64,000 nucleotides of DNA from Sediminibacterium ginsengisoli. GTDB lineage: Bacteria > Bacteroidota > Bacteroidia > Chitinophagales > Chitinophagaceae. The notes under the pieces were generated by a model. It searched no databases. It worked only from the letters and a program-made list of their open reading frames with translations, and was not told where the DNA came from. This document shows, one piece after another, positions 36,134-45,586 of this stretch (the stretch's first letter is position 1; every line of letters begins with the position of its first letter). Both the position numbers and the translations under genes were made by a program. The DNA is taken from contig NZ_FUWH01000006.1 of the NCBI RefSeq assembly GCF_900167075.1, positions 186,001-250,000 of the forward strand. The letters are read 5' to 3'.

Positions 36134-36488
36134 AAATTGTTGTTGTATGATTGGTGCAGGCAATAGCCTGCTGTCAGCTTTATTGGCTGTAAAAATTTGT
36201 AGGTTAAAACGATAGCTCACAATTGTTAGAAATAAATTCTACCAGTCTTTGCAGAGACGCCTCTTTGGGTTCGGTACCCAGCGAAGCGCAGGTAATCGAA
36301 ATGATGCGCAGCACATTTTGATAGAAGCCAAAGAGGCGTTGGCGCAAAGACGAGGCCCAGCGGCCTGAGCGACAGGTCTAAGACATTTCGTGTGTCCGCA
36401 AAAACACAAACGGTTTGCGTTGTGCAACGATTGGAATGTTGCGGTTCACGGAATATCCTGAACATCTTCCGGGCAATTGTGAATAATA
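36134..36488. other. Structured spacer between the MFP and RND genes
   Basis: This stretch separates two genes that are normally adjacent. It holds the imperfect inverted repeat at 36245-36351, with a small hairpin (TGGGT/ACCCA, 36266-36280) inside it. Short open frames exist on the minus strand (36226-36465), but their composition and lack of motifs argue against coding. It may carry an RNA structure or a decayed mobile repeat. Confidence 0.6.
36245..36351. repeat. Imperfect inverted repeat (107 nt)
   Basis: The outer arms GTCTTTGC (36245-36252) and GCAAAGAC (36344-36351) and the inner arms ACGCCTCTTTGG (36257-36268) and CCAAAGAGGCGT (36328-36339) pair perfectly, with a 4-base internal mismatch between them. 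The loop is 59 bases and contains its own hairpin. Confidence 0.85.
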
Positions 36489-37634
36489 TCAGCGCGCAGC
36501 AAGTACACTATCGAGTGAGATGCGTTGCGGTGTGATCACTGCACCGTCTCTCAATCTCTGAATACCGCTGTACACAATGGTTTCACCTTTGTTCAGGCCT
36601 TTTTCAACAATATAATTACTGCCGCTTTTACCGATAACGGTGATCTGTCTGCCGGCCACTTTGTTGCTGTCGCCCAGCGCAAACACGAACACTTTATCCT
36701 GCAGCTCGAACGTGCTCTGCTGAGGTACAAGCAGTTTATCATTCTGCTGAAAAGGAATACGGATCCTGCCGCTGATACCGGAACGCAGTAATTTTTCTTT
36801 GTTGGTGAACAATGCGCGGAAGGCAATGCTGCCCGATGTTCTGTCGAACTGTCCCTGCACAAGTTCTACCTTACCTTTTTCAGGATACAGGGTATTGTCT
36901 GCCAGCTGCAGTTCTACAGCCGGAAGGCGTTTGATCTTTTCTTCAACACTGTTACCTTCCACATGCGCGAAGAATCCGAAAAAGTCTGCTTCACTCATGC
37001 TGAAATAAGCGTGAACATTGTCCACCGCAGTAACACTGGTAAGCGGAAGCTGTTCGCCTTTGCCGATCAGGCTGCCCTGTTTGAAATTGATATGGCCAAC
37101 ATAACCGCTCACAGGAGCCGTGATCAGTGTATAACCCAGTGTGATCTCTGCACTGCTTTTACCGCTGATCGCCTGTGCATAACCTGCCTGCGCTTCGCGT
37201 AATACTGCCTTAGCCGTTTTCAGCTGTACTTCAGAGATCACTTTGCCTGCTACCAGGGGTTCCAGCCGGTCTACTTCCACCTGTGCCCGCTCCACGCTTG
37301 CTTTTGCGAGCTGGATATTTGCATCGGCGGTTTTGCTGTACTGGTTATATTCTTTTGCATTGATGCTGAACAGCGGTTGCCCCTGGTTTACCCAGGCGCC
37401 ATCCTGTACATAGATCTTTTCGAGATAGCCGCTCACCTGCGGGCGGATATCTACGTTTGTTGTTCCTTCAACAGTGGCAGGATACGACTGCCAGGTTGTT
37501 GCTGAACCGGATTCTAATTTTACAACGGGCAGGGCAGGAGGTGGTGGAGCAGCCTGCTGGTTATTGTCCTTGCCTGCACAGGCTGCGAAATAAAGTACAG
37601 CAGCATATGCGAGATAGATGGAGAGCTTCTTCAT
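36489..37634 (-). CDS. RND efflux periplasmic adaptor (membrane fusion protein), lipoprotein
   Basis: This 381-residue protein begins with a lipoprotein signal (AAVLYFAACAG, lipobox FAAC) and shows the adaptor pattern: ATVEGTTNVDIRPQVSGYLE, the lipoyl half-motif YVQDGAWVNQGQPLFSI, a helical hairpin (SVERAQVEVDRLEPLVAGKV), the second lipoyl half (TLITAPVSGYVGHI) and a beta-barrel domain. It links the RND pump to the outer-membrane channel. The promoter region carries two TAAC-N3-GTTA sites, one ending 17 bases before its ATG, so the TetR upstream probably represses it. Confidence 0.93.
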   Translation of the reverse strand: MKKLSIYLAYAAVLYFAACAGKDNNQQAAPPPPALPVVKLESGSATTWQSYPATVEGTTNVDIRPQVSGYLEKIYVQDGAWVNQGQPLFSINAKEYNQYSKTADANIQLAKASVERAQVEVDRLEPLVAGKVISEVQLKTAKAVLREAQAGYAQAISGKSSAEITLGYTLITAPVSGYVGHINFKQGSLIGKGEQLPLTSVTAVDNVHAYFSMSEADFFGFFAHVEGNSVEEKIKRLPAVELQLADNTLYPEKGKVELVQGQFDRTSGSIAFRALFTNKEKLLRSGISGRIRIPFQQNDKLLVPQQSTFELQDKVFVFALGDSNKVAGRQITVIGKSGSNYIVEKGLNKGETIVYSGIQRLRDGAVITPQRISLDSVLAAR

Positions 37635-37650
37635 AACGTAATTAAATTTT

Positions 37651-37664
37651 CTAACGGTGTTAAG
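37651..37664. promoter_or_regulatory. Putative TetR operator, site 1
   Basis: CTAACGGTGTTAAG contains the dyad TAAC-GGT-GTTA. It lies 17 bases upstream of the MFP start codon, where bound repressor would block transcription. Confidence 0.6.
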
Positions 37665-37731
37665 TGTTTGAGCTAAAAAAACAGTCTTTTTAAACTGCCT
37701 GGGATCCCTTGAAAAAACGTTGGTAGATTGT

Positions 37732-37744
37732 CTAACACTGTTAA
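37732..37744. promoter_or_regulatory. Putative TetR operator, site 2
   Basis: CTAACACTGTTAA shares TAACACTGTTA with the site at 38452-38464. It is about 97 bases upstream of the MFP start and downstream of the tetR stop codon. Confidence 0.65.
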
Positions 37745-37830
37745 TTGAAAGGGATTAAAAAAAGTACAATGTACTTCTGCTTTGTTTGGATCGCTTGTCT
37801 TGTTTTCTCTTGTTGGTTTGTTACATGGTT

Positions 37831-38430
37831 TTAGTTTTTAATAGAGTTGATAACGCCTGTGATAGCGTCTCTCAGTACCTCGCGGTTAATTTCTTCACGA
37901 CTGAGCTGGTTGGTAAGGTTGATGGAGATCAGTCCGTGTACCACGCTCCAGAAGGTATAATATTTCCGGTCGATGTATTCTTCATTCCGTCTTTCCGGCG
38001 GTGTGATCTCTTCGATCTTATCCCAGAGCATATTCATGGGTTTCGAATAGTCAGGGCATTCATTCAATGCCGTACAACAGTTCATTTCCACGCCATACAT
38101 TACCTGGTACAGCTCTTTATAGGCGAATGCGAAGTTCCAGTAAGCCAGCCACATCGCTTCCAGCTGTCCTTCGGGCGTGGTGCTGAGTTTACAGGCTTCC
38201 TCCATTCTTGTTGCCAGCTTCACATACCCGATACGGGTCAGTTCCCTCAATATCGCGTCCTTATTGGCAAAATATTCGTAGATAACCGGTGCAGTGTAAT
38301 CGATCTTATCGGCGATCTTACGCATGCTGAGTGCGGCCCAGCCTTCTTCTTTCGCAATATCAAGGCTGGCACTCAGGATATTGAGCCTGGTGTCTTCCTT
38401 GAGCTTCTGTATGCGATCTTTACTGGCCAC
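37831..38430 (-). CDS. TetR/AcrR-family regulator of the RND operon
   Basis: This 199-residue regulator has an N-terminal helix-turn-helix (residues about 12-60; LNILSASLDIAKEEGWAALS, MRKIADKIDYTAPVIYEYF, KDAILREL) and a helical ligand-binding domain. It lies directly upstream of the efflux operon in the same direction. Dyads with the core TAAC-N3-GTTA occur before its own start (38452) and twice before the MFP gene, so it probably represses both itself and the pump until a substrate binds. The N-terminus MASKDRIQKLKED fits the family. Confidence 0.9.
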   Translation of the reverse strand: MASKDRIQKLKEDTRLNILSASLDIAKEEGWAALSMRKIADKIDYTAPVIYEYFANKDAILRELTRIGYVKLATRMEEACKLSTTPEGQLEAMWLAYWNFAFAYKELYQVMYGVEMNCCTALNECPDYSKPMNMLWDKIEEITPPERRNEEYIDRKYYTFWSVVHGLISINLTNQLSREEINREVLRDAITGVINSIKN

Positions 38431-38451
38431 TGCGTGTATGTTTTTTAAAAT

Positions 38452-38464
38452 CTAACACTGTTAG
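38452..38464. promoter_or_regulatory. Putative TetR operator, site 3 (autoregulation)
   Basis: CTAACACTGTTAG is a perfect 6+1+6 palindrome 21 bases upstream of the tetR start codon. It shares its 11-base core exactly with site 2. Confidence 0.7.
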
Positions 38465-38570
38465 GCAAAGTTAACAGCATCAGTTTCATTCCACCAAAAT
38501 TTTTTTAAAAATAATCTGGATCCGGCTTTAAATGGGTCTATTTTATTCTTATCCCTATGCTTCCCGGGGT

Positions 38571-38578
38571 TATTTTTG
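38571..38578 (+). promoter_or_regulatory. Putative -7 box of pyrE (TATTTTTG)
   Basis: This exact TAnnTTTG match ends 4 bases before the pyrE ATG, which implies a leaderless or nearly leaderless transcript if used. It argues for the ATG at 38583, or for transcription starting inside the codon region and a slightly later start. Confidence 0.35.
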
Positions 38579-38582
38579 CGGC

Positions 38583-39215
38583 ATGACAAATCAAAAAGCC
38601 GTAGCCGAAAAGCTGTTGCAGGTAGCAGCTGTTAAACTGAGTCCCGCAGAACCCTTTACCTGGGCGAGCGGATGGAAAAGTCCGATCTATTGCGATAACA
38701 GGAAAGTGCTCTCGTTTCCTTTTGTACGTGATTTCATTAAAAGTGAATTATGTAATGTCATTTTCGAAGCCTATCCTGATGCTGAATTGCTGGCTGGCGT
38801 GGCTACCGCAGGTATTGCCTGGGGTGCTATGGCAGCTGATCAGCTGAAACTGCCTTATGCTTATGTGCGTCCGAAGCCCAAAGAGCATGGCCTTGGTAAC
38901 CAGATCGAAGGAAATGTTGAAAAAGGTCAGAAAGTTGTGGTGGTGGAAGATCTGATCTCTACAGGCAAAAGCAGCCTGCAGGTGGTGGATGTACTGCGTA
39001 ATGCAGGTGTTGAAGTGATCGGCATGGTATCAATTTTCAACTACGGCTTTGATGTTGCGAAGGATAATTTCGAAAAAGCAGGGGTTCCTTTCCGGTCACT
39101 TACCAATTACCCCAGCCTCATCTCGCTGGCGATCGAAAAAGGGCAGGTGCCTGCCGACCTCGAACCCGTTCTCCTCAACTGGAGCAGCGATCCGGCCAAC
39201 TGGAAAGGATTGTGA
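38583..39215 (+). CDS. pyrE: Orotate phosphoribosyltransferase
   Basis: This 210-residue enzyme transfers phosphoribose from PRPP to orotate, the fifth step of pyrimidine synthesis. It has the PRPP-binding motif VVVVEDLISTGKSS and the earlier WASGWKSPIYCDNR and VATAGIAWG segments. The ATG at 38583 gives MTNQKAVAEKLLQV, a normal N-terminus; 17 further upstream codons are not conserved in appearance. The dihydroorotase-like gene at 19.3-20.6 kb is not linked. Confidence 0.95.
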   Translation: MTNQKAVAEKLLQVAAVKLSPAEPFTWASGWKSPIYCDNRKVLSFPFVRDFIKSELCNVIFEAYPDAELLAGVATAGIAWGAMAADQLKLPYAYVRPKPKEHGLGNQIEGNVEKGQKVVVVEDLISTGKSSLQVVDVLRNAGVEVIGMVSIFNYGFDVAKDNFEKAGVPFRSLTNYPSLISLAIEKGQVPADLEPVLLNWSSDPANWKGL

Positions 39216-39279
39216 TTTTTAACTTGTTATTGCGTTCTGTTTAAGGAACGCTTGTTATCTTCAGCTAAACAGCAATACG

Positions 39280-39684
39280 ATGAAAAAGAACCTGATCTTA
39301 TTTGCATTACTGATCTGCACAGCTTTTGCTGCAAATGCCCAGCAGCCTAAGCCGGAATGGGTTACCATCAAATCGCCCAATCTCAAATGCTGGGAATGTA
39401 AAGAACGCCTCGATAAATACCTGCTCCGGGAAAAAGACAATACAGATAACGGCATCAGCCAATGGAAGATCAACCTGCTGCAGGGCGAGATCAAGGTACA
39501 GTTCTTTCCAGACAGAACCAGCGCTTCTGCTATCCGCACTGCGCTGAACAATGCAGGCTTCGATGCCGATACTGAAAAAGCAGAACCGGATGCCTATAAA
39601 AAACTGCCGCCGGCCTGCAAACGCGCTGAAGACGGCGGCGGGCCTCAACCCAGGAAACCTTGTCATGTTCCTCCTGTAAATTAA
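39280..39684 (+). CDS. Exported heavy-metal-associated (HMA-like) domain protein
   Basis: This 134-residue protein has a signal peptide (MKKNLILFALLICTAFAANA) and a ferredoxin-like domain with the metal-type motif CWECKERL at about residues 38-45. The segment GEIKVQFFPDRTSASAIRTA, then NNAGFDAD, follows the beta-alpha-beta pattern of HMA domains. The C-terminus has further cysteines (PPACKRA, KPCHVPP). It may bind a soft metal in the periplasm. It lies 64 bases after pyrE and 4 bases before the GlmU-like gene. Confidence 0.7.
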   Translation: MKKNLILFALLICTAFAANAQQPKPEWVTIKSPNLKCWECKERLDKYLLREKDNTDNGISQWKINLLQGEIKVQFFPDRTSASAIRTALNNAGFDADTEKAEPDAYKKLPPACKRAEDGGGPQPRKPCHVPPVN

Positions 39685-39688
39685 ACAG

Positions 39689-40864
39689 ATGGCACTGATC
39701 CTTTTCTGCAATGCTTCCCGCGAAAGACTTTACCCGTTTACCCAAACCAGGGCAACCGGGAGCCTGCGCATGGGAATATTCACTGTTGCAGAACGCTGGG
39801 CGCATATATGCAGGGAAGAAGTGTTCCTGCATACAACAGGCTTACTGCAACCATTATATCCTTTACCCGAAACGCAGAACCCGCAACTCTGGATCGATGC
39901 AACCATAATACCGGATGCTGAACTGCTCGATGCAATCGCCGGTTTAACAGAAGGTGAATGCCTGGCAGACAAACATGGGTTTATTGCAGGTCGCGCTGTT
40001 ATTCCTTTTGGTGATTTTGACGGCGCATCGCCTTTGCAATTCTTCCAGACGGTAAAAGACTTCCGTGAAACCGACCGGATCCGTTATCCCTGGGAGCTGG
40101 CGCAGTGGAACGACAGGTTGCTTCGTTACGATTTTGCACTGATCACGGCCAACAGGCAGAGCCGGCAGCTTTCTTCCTCCAACAGGTTGATCGCGCCCGA
40201 AAATATATTTGTGGAAGATGGTGCCGAAGTGGAATGCTGCAATATCAATGCATCAGCAGGACCGGTCTATATAGGCAGGAATGCCGTGATCATGGAAGGA
40301 TCTTCCATTCGCGGGCCTTTTGCCATGTGCGATCATTCGGTACTGAAACTGAACAGTCGTGTTTACGGCGCAACAACACTCGGCCCGTATTGCATGGGAG
40401 GCGGCGAGATCAAGAACAGTATTCTCATGGGTTATTCCAATAAAGCGCATGATGGTTACCTCGGCGATGCAGTGATCGGCGAATGGTGCAATCTCGGAGC
40501 TGGTACCACCTGCAGTAATGTAAAGAATACCGGCGGGATAGTACAGGTATGGGATCGGTACTCAGGCGCTTATGTGGCCGCAGGACCAAAAGCAGGCATG
40601 ATCATGGGCGATTATTCACGCACTGCCATCAATACAGCCATCAATACCGGTTCGGTGATCGGTGTATGTTGTCATGTTGCAGGACCAGGATTACAACCTA
40701 AAGTAATTGCAGACTTCAGCTGGGCAGGAAGTCACGAACGTTATGATATAGAAAAGGCGTTGCGTGATATTGCCAACTGGAAAAATATGAAACAGCAGCA
40801 GTTAGGGGCAACGGAGGCATCGGTTCTTAAGCAGCTGTACGGCACTCCGGAACAACAATCATAA
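39689..40864 (+). CDS. GlmU-like sugar-phosphate nucleotidyltransferase family protein
   Basis: This 391-residue protein starts with ALILFCNASRERLYPFTQTR, which resembles the nucleotidyltransferase start but lacks the usual GxGTRM. It ends in a left-handed beta helix (about residues 185-330), seen as hexapeptide-like turns such as VYIGRNAVIMEGSSI and GEWCNLGAGTTCSNVKN. It is a Bacteroidota GlmU-family protein rather than the housekeeping GlmU. A role in a sugar-nucleotide step is likely; the exact reaction is unclear. It is followed by tpiA after 41 bases. Confidence 0.7.
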   Translation: MALILFCNASRERLYPFTQTRATGSLRMGIFTVAERWAHICREEVFLHTTGLLQPLYPLPETQNPQLWIDATIIPDAELLDAIAGLTEGECLADKHGFIAGRAVIPFGDFDGASPLQFFQTVKDFRETDRIRYPWELAQWNDRLLRYDFALITANRQSRQLSSSNRLIAPENIFVEDGAEVECCNINASAGPVYIGRNAVIMEGSSIRGPFAMCDHSVLKLNSRVYGATTLGPYCMGGGEIKNSILMGYSNKAHDGYLGDAVIGEWCNLGAGTTCSNVKNTGGIVQVWDRYSGAYVAAGPKAGMIMGDYSRTAINTAINTGSVIGVCCHVAGPGLQPKVIADFSWAGSHERYDIEKALRDIANWKNMKQQQLGATEASVLKQLYGTPEQQS

Positions 40865-40905
40865 TAATACTTCAAACAAAACATCTATAAAACAAAGAAC
40901 TGATT

Positions 40906-41670
40906 ATGAGAAAACAGATTGCAGCAGCCAACTGGAAAATGAATCTTACTGCACAGCAGGGAGAACAGTTGCTGAATGATATTCTATCTGCCGAGCATAC
41001 ATTGAATGTAAACCGTATTGCGGTATTTGCAGTGCCGTTTCCGTACCTCGCCATGGCGCAGCAGCAACTGGCTGGCTGGGAGCATATGTACGTGTCGGCG
41101 CAGAACTGCTACAGTAAAAAAAGCGGTGCTTATACCGGAGAGGTATCCGTAGAAATGCTGCAGTCGCTCGGCATTAAATATGTAGTACTCGGGCATTCGG
41201 AGCGCCGTGAGTACTTCAATGAAAGCAACCAGTTTCTGGCAGACAAACTGAATATCTGTCTTGAATATAATATTGCACCGATCTTCTGCTGCGGCGAACC
41301 GCTGGAGATCCGTGAAGCGGGTAGCCAGAACGATTTCGTTGGCAGGCAATTGAAGGAATCTCTTTATCATCTTTCAGCAGAACAGCTTAAAAATGTAATC
41401 ATTGCCTATGAACCCATCTGGGCCATCGGAACAGGGAAAACGGCGAGCAGCGAACAGGCCCAGGAAATGCATGCATTCATCCGTGCTGCATTAGCTGCAC
41501 AATACGGCAATGATGTTGCGGAAGAAATAACGATCCTTTATGGCGGAAGCGTAAAAGCCGGTAATGCAGCTGAACTTTTTTCACAGCCTGATGTTGATGG
41601 CGGACTCGTTGGCGGCGCTTCGCTTGTTGCAGCAGAATTCAACGCGATCATCGACGCACTGAAAAAATAA
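40906..41670 (+). CDS. tpiA: Triosephosphate isomerase
   Basis: This 254-residue TIM-barrel enzyme interconverts dihydroxyacetone phosphate and glyceraldehyde 3-phosphate. Catalytic residues are visible: Lys in AANWKMN, His in VLGHSERRE, and Glu in IAYEPIWAIGTGKTAS, with the phosphate-binding ILYGGSVKAGN and GGLVGGASL near the end. A bidirectional terminator follows. Confidence 0.98.
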   Translation: MRKQIAAANWKMNLTAQQGEQLLNDILSAEHTLNVNRIAVFAVPFPYLAMAQQQLAGWEHMYVSAQNCYSKKSGAYTGEVSVEMLQSLGIKYVVLGHSERREYFNESNQFLADKLNICLEYNIAPIFCCGEPLEIREAGSQNDFVGRQLKESLYHLSAEQLKNVIIAYEPIWAIGTGKTASSEQAQEMHAFIRAALAAQYGNDVAEEITILYGGSVKAGNAAELFSQPDVDGGLVGGASLVAAEFNAIIDALKK

Positions 41671-41687
41671 ACGCTTGATATAAGCAC

Positions 41688-41716
41688 AAAAAAAGCGGCC
41701 GAGGCCGCTTTTTTTT
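41688..41716. terminator. Bidirectional terminator between tpiA and the outer-membrane protein gene
   Basis: AAAGCGGCC, GA and GGCCGCTTT are flanked by A-run and T-run, so the hairpin can end transcripts from either side of this convergent pair. Confidence 0.9.
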
Positions 41717-41732
41717 ATCAGTGTTATGCTGA

Positions 41733-42230
41733 TTAGAATTTGTAGAACACTTTCACACCTACGGCAGACAGGTTGCCGCCGCTTACAGAAGTTGAAGTGT
41801 AGTTAGCCAGTGCTTCGATTTTTCCGAAGTCATAACCAGCTTGCGGAGAATACAGGAATCCGTTGGAATTGCTGTTGCCGCTGCCAGCCCAGATGCCGTA
41901 ACCGATACCTGCACCCAGGATCAGCTTGCTGTTATAACGCGCACCTACCATCAATGGTACATGTGTTTGGTTTGAAAATTTGAAAGCACCTACAGTCTTG
42001 CCGGTGTAGAACTGAACACCTGCCTGAGCAAATGCTTCGAGGTTGGTAGCCACAGGCAATGTTGCCTGCGCTTCAATACCAGGAGCCACTTTCAGGATGT
42101 CTTTAGCATCACCTACAGGTAATGACAAAGATACACCTGCTGCAAATTTTACCTTAGCTTCTTCTTTCTTCTGTGCAGAAACTGTCAATGCACTGATTGC
42201 AAATACTGCAATGAATAATCCTTTTTTCAT
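41733..42230 (-). CDS. Small outer-membrane beta-barrel protein
   Basis: This 165-residue protein has a signal peptide (MKKGLFIAVFAISALTVSAQ) and alternating hydrophobic strands (FAAGVSLSLPVGDA, FAQAGVQFYTGKTV, LILGAGIGYGIWAGS), ending in VKVFYKF, an aromatic C-terminus of the type used for barrel assembly. It belongs with OmpW/OmpA-like or porin-family small barrels of Bacteroidota. No ligand is predicted. It is convergent with tpiA. Confidence 0.75.
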   Translation of the reverse strand: MKKGLFIAVFAISALTVSAQKKEEAKVKFAAGVSLSLPVGDAKDILKVAPGIEAQATLPVATNLEAFAQAGVQFYTGKTVGAFKFSNQTHVPLMVGARYNSKLILGAGIGYGIWAGSGNSNSNGFLYSPQAGYDFGKIEALANYTSTSVSGGNLSAVGVKVFYKF

Positions 42231-42340
42231 GTTTCTCTTAAGGTTTTAATGAAATGCAAAACTACACCGGTGCTAACGAAAGAATTTCATCTCCGTTATC
42301 AATGGTTGTTTAAAATGATAAGTGGAAGTGCTACGTATTT

Positions 42341-42832
42341 CTACGCAATTTGTTTCAGCATCCAGATGCCGCAACCATCATGTCCGGTATTACCAATAGG
42401 GGCAGTAAGATAATTGAATCCGAATTTTTCATAAACGCGAACGGCCTGTTTCAGTTCGGGCATGGTTTCAAGATACACCTGCTCAAACCCTGCTGCGGCA
42501 GCTGTTTCAAGACAATGTGCAATCAGTGTTCTTCCTAATCCGGTACCTCGTGCAGAAGGAGTGAGGTACATTTTTACAAGCTCGCAGGTATTTGCAGGCA
42601 AGCCTTCTGTAGGGAAAATTCCTGCGCCGCCTACAATAGTGCCATTGTATTCTGCTGTGAAATATTCTGCACATGGTGTTGCATTGAACAGCTCAAAAAG
42701 ATGGTCGGTTGAATCATCATAATACACTGTTCCGGGTTTAGCAGCACCGAATTCTTCCAGTGCTTTACGGATGATAACAGCCAGCGCGGCATTATCACCC
42801 GGGGCAATAGCACGTATGATCAGATTCTGCAT
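42341..42832 (-). CDS. GNAT-family N-acetyltransferase
   Basis: This 163-residue protein has the acetyl-CoA-binding RGTGLGRTLIAHCLETA near residue 95 and the preceding strand CELVKMYLTPSA, the hallmark of GNAT enzymes. The substrate is unknown. It starts 32 bases after the pgi stop codon and may be co-transcribed with pgi and the threonine aldolase gene. Confidence 0.88.
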   Translation of the reverse strand: MQNLIIRAIAPGDNAALAVIIRKALEEFGAAKPGTVYYDDSTDHLFELFNATPCAEYFTAEYNGTIVGGAGIFPTEGLPANTCELVKMYLTPSARGTGLGRTLIAHCLETAAAAGFEQVYLETMPELKQAVRVYEKFGFNYLTAPIGNTGHDGCGIWMLKQIA

Positions 42833-42863
42833 GGATCTTTTTTAAATGTCTGGAAAATCAATC

Positions 42864-44525
42864 TCACTTATTCTTCCTGAATTGCTTATACGCATTGATC
42901 AATCCGTTGGTAGACGAATCGTGTGTACGCACTTCCGCATCATCGCTGAGTTCCGGCAATACACGGCTTGCCAGCTGCTTGCCGAGCTCTACACCCCATT
43001 GATCAAAGCTGAAGATATTCCAGATAATACCTTGTGCAAAAATCTTGTGCTCGTATAAAGCAATAAGTGTGCCGAGACTATGCGGTGTGATCTCTTTCAG
43101 TAAAATCGAATTCGTTGGTTTGTTGCCTTCAAATATTTTAAAAGGTGCTAGTCTTTTGATATCATCCTGTGGTTTGTCTTCCTTCATGAATTCCACTTTC
43201 ACCTCATTCTCACTTTTGCCGTTCATCAGCGCTTCTGTCTGCGCAAAGAAGTTAGACAACAGTTTGATATGATGATCGCCTACCGGATTATGACTGATGG
43301 CGGGAGCAATGAAATCACATGGGATAACGGATGTTCCCTGGTGGATCAGCTGGTAGAATGCATGTTGTCCGTTGGTGCCCGGTTCGCCCCATACCACAGG
43401 GCCGGTTGCATAGTTTACAGGATTGCCGCTGCGGTCGATGCTCTTGCCGTTGCTTTCCATATTGGCCTGCTGCATATAAGCCGCAAACCTGTGCAGGTAC
43501 TGATCGTAAGGCAGTATGGCTTCGCTTTGTGCGCCGAAAAAGTTGGTATACCAGATGCCGATCAGCGCCATCAGCACCGGGATGTTTTTGTCGAACTTTT
43601 CTTTCCTGAAATGTTCATCCGCAACCGCCGCGCCTTTCAGTAACGATTCAAATGAATCATAGCCGATGGTCAGCGCTATTGAAAGCCCGATGGCACTCCA
43701 CAGGGAATAACGTCCGCCTACCCAGTCCCAGAATTCGAACATATTGGCTTTATCTATTCCAAAGGCGGTTACTTCTTTTTCATTGGTGCTCAATGCCGCA
43801 AAATGATGTGCGATATGTGCTTCATCGCCGGCATGTTCCAGGAACCAGGCCCGTGCCGTATGAGCATTGGTCATTGTTTCCTGCGTGGTAAAGGTCTTCG
43901 ACGCTACCAGGAACAGGGTTTCTTCCGGCTTTACCTTTTTCAGTGTTTCTGTGATATGCGTACCATCCACATTGCTCACAAAATAGGTTTCTATACCTTT
44001 TTTCCAGTACGGGCGCAATGCTTCGGTTACCATTACCGGGCCGAGATCACTGCCGCCAATACCTATATTCACGATATAACGGATCTTTTTCCCGGTATAA
44101 CCTTTCCGTTTACCCCCATGGATCTCGTCACAGAATGATTTCATGTGTGATAATACCCGCTGCACATGAGGCATAATATCTTTTCCGTCTACCAGGATCG
44201 GGGTATAGGAAAAATTACGCAATGCCGTATGCAGTACAGATCTGTGCTCGGTTTCGTTGATCTTCAGCCCGGCAAACATGTCATGTATGGCTTCGCTGAG
44301 TTTGCAGTCTTCGGCCAGCTGCAGAAGAAGCTGAAGGGTTTTCTGATTGATGATATTCTTTGAATAATCGAATAAGATATCTTCCAGCCTGAGCGAGAAT
44401 TTCGCAAACCTGTCGGGATCGTTCGAAAACAGGTCGCGCATCTGCCGCCTGCTCATCTCTTCTTCATGGTGTTTTTTCAGCAGGAACCACGCCTGTGTAT
44501 TGGTAGGATTAATTCTTGGTAACAT
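42864..44525 (-). CDS. pgi: Glucose-6-phosphate isomerase
   Basis: This 553-residue enzyme interconverts glucose 6-phosphate and fructose 6-phosphate. It shows [18 protein letters not shown], the sugar-phosphate-binding [29 protein letters not shown], the catalytic-region [18 protein letters not shown] and the C-terminal [15 protein letters not shown]. Length is normal. It lies 47 bases downstream of the threonine aldolase gene. Confidence 0.98.
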   Translation of the reverse strand: MLPRINPTNTQAWFLLKKHHEEEMSRRQMRDLFSNDPDRFAKFSLRLEDILFDYSKNIINQKTLQLLLQLAEDCKLSEAIHDMFAGLKINETEHRSVLHTALRNFSYTPILVDGKDIMPHVQRVLSHMKSFCDEIHGGKRKGYTGKKIRYIVNIGIGGSDLGPVMVTEALRPYWKKGIETYFVSNVDGTHITETLKKVKPEETLFLVASKTFTTQETMTNAHTARAWFLEHAGDEAHIAHHFAALSTNEKEVTAFGIDKANMFEFWDWVGGRYSLWSAIGLSIALTIGYDSFESLLKGAAVADEHFRKEKFDKNIPVLMALIGIWYTNFFGAQSEAILPYDQYLHRFAAYMQQANMESNGKSIDRSGNPVNYATGPVVWGEPGTNGQHAFYQLIHQGTSVIPCDFIAPAISHNPVGDHHIKLLSNFFAQTEALMNGKSENEVKVEFMKEDKPQDDIKRLAPFKIFEGNKPTNSILLKEITPHSLGTLIALYEHKIFAQGIIWNIFSFDQWGVELGKQLASRVLPELSDDAEVRTHDSSTNGLINAYKQFRKNK

Positions 44526-44572
44526 TCGGTTGCTATACGTTAATACAATAGGTCACAAAAACATTGGGTATA

Positions 44573-45586
44573 TTAAAGAGCGTTCAGTACGTCGATAGTG
44601 CCGGCAATCATGTCCGGGGTAATATCGAGGTGTACAACCAGCCTGATCTGAGTGGGGGAGATGGCAATTGCAAGAATTCCTGCTTCTTTCAATTTAGCCG
44701 CCAGGCCTGGCGCAGTGAAACGTCCTTTCACTTCAAAAATAACGATATTGGTCTCAACCGGTAAAATTTCTCCTGTGAAATCTTTTTTAAGAAGTGTTTC
44801 TGCCAGCTGGCGGGCATGCTTATGGTCGTCTGCCAGTCTTGCCACATGGTTTTCCAGCGCGTAAATACCCGCTGCTGCCAGTGAGCCTGCCTGGCGCATA
44901 CCGCCGCCGAACACTTTACGGTATCGCCGTGCCTTCCGGATAAATTCAGCCGGCCCGATCAGCACGCTGCCTACCGGTGCACCCAATCCTTTGCTGAGGC
45001 AAACGGAAATCGTATCAAATGCTTCTCCATATTGCCTGCAGGTCTCGTTTTTAGCCACCAGGGCATTAAAGAGCCTGGCGCCATCCAGGTGGAATTTCAA
45101 TCCCGATTCCTTACAGACATCTTTAATGGCAAGAATATCTGAAAAGTCATAACAGCTGCCGCCGCCCCTGTTGCCGGTATTCTCCAGCGATACGAGGGTT
45201 GAAACGGGTTTATGGATATCATCAGGGTTGATCGCTTCTTTTACCTGCTGCGCCTTTACCCGGCCGCGGTCGCCGTCGATCAGGCGAACCGAACAACCGG
45301 AATTGAATGCAATACCGCCGCCTTCATACTGGTAAATATGCGAAAGACGCTCGCAGATCACTTCGTCTCCGGGTTGTGTATGACATTTGATCGCGATCTG
45401 GTTGGTCATGGTACCACTCGGGCAAAACAGTGCCGCTTCCTTGCCGAAAAGCCCGGCCGACAGTTCTTCCAGCTTGTTAACAGTAGGGTCTTCTCCGAAA
45501 ACATCATCGCCGACTGGGGCATTATACATGGCATCAAGCATGGCCGCAGTAGGCCTTGTGACAGTATCACTCCGGAAATCAATCAT
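44573..45586 (-). CDS. ltaE: Low-specificity L-threonine aldolase
   Basis: This 337-residue PLP enzyme splits threonine to glycine and acetaldehyde. Visible features are [16 protein letters not shown], the PLP-region [11 protein letters not shown], and the Schiff-base lysine in [14 protein letters not shown]. Other beta-hydroxy amino acids may also be cleaved. It heads a minus-strand run with pgi and a GNAT gene and is divergent from the OMF gene at 45828. Confidence 0.92.
   Translation of the reverse strand: MIDFRSDTVTRPTAAMLDAMYNAPVGDDVFGEDPTVNKLEELSAGLFGKEAALFCPSGTMTNQIAIKCHTQPGDEVICERLSHIYQYEGGGIAFNSGCSVRLIDGDRGRVKAQQVKEAINPDDIHKPVSTLVSLENTGNRGGGSCYDFSDILAIKDVCKESGLKFHLDGARLFNALVAKNETCRQYGEAFDTISVCLSKGLGAPVGSVLIGPAEFIRKARRYRKVFGGGMRQAGSLAAAGIYALENHVARLADDHKHARQLAETLLKKDFTGEILPVETNIVIFEVKGRFTAPGLAAKLKEAGILAIAISPTQIRLVVHLDITPDMIAGTIDVLNAL

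Noticed and set aside
36226..36465. Small genes of 62-79 codons in the efflux operon spacer
   Set aside because: The frames overlap the large inverted repeat, show no motif, and two frames compete for the same bases.
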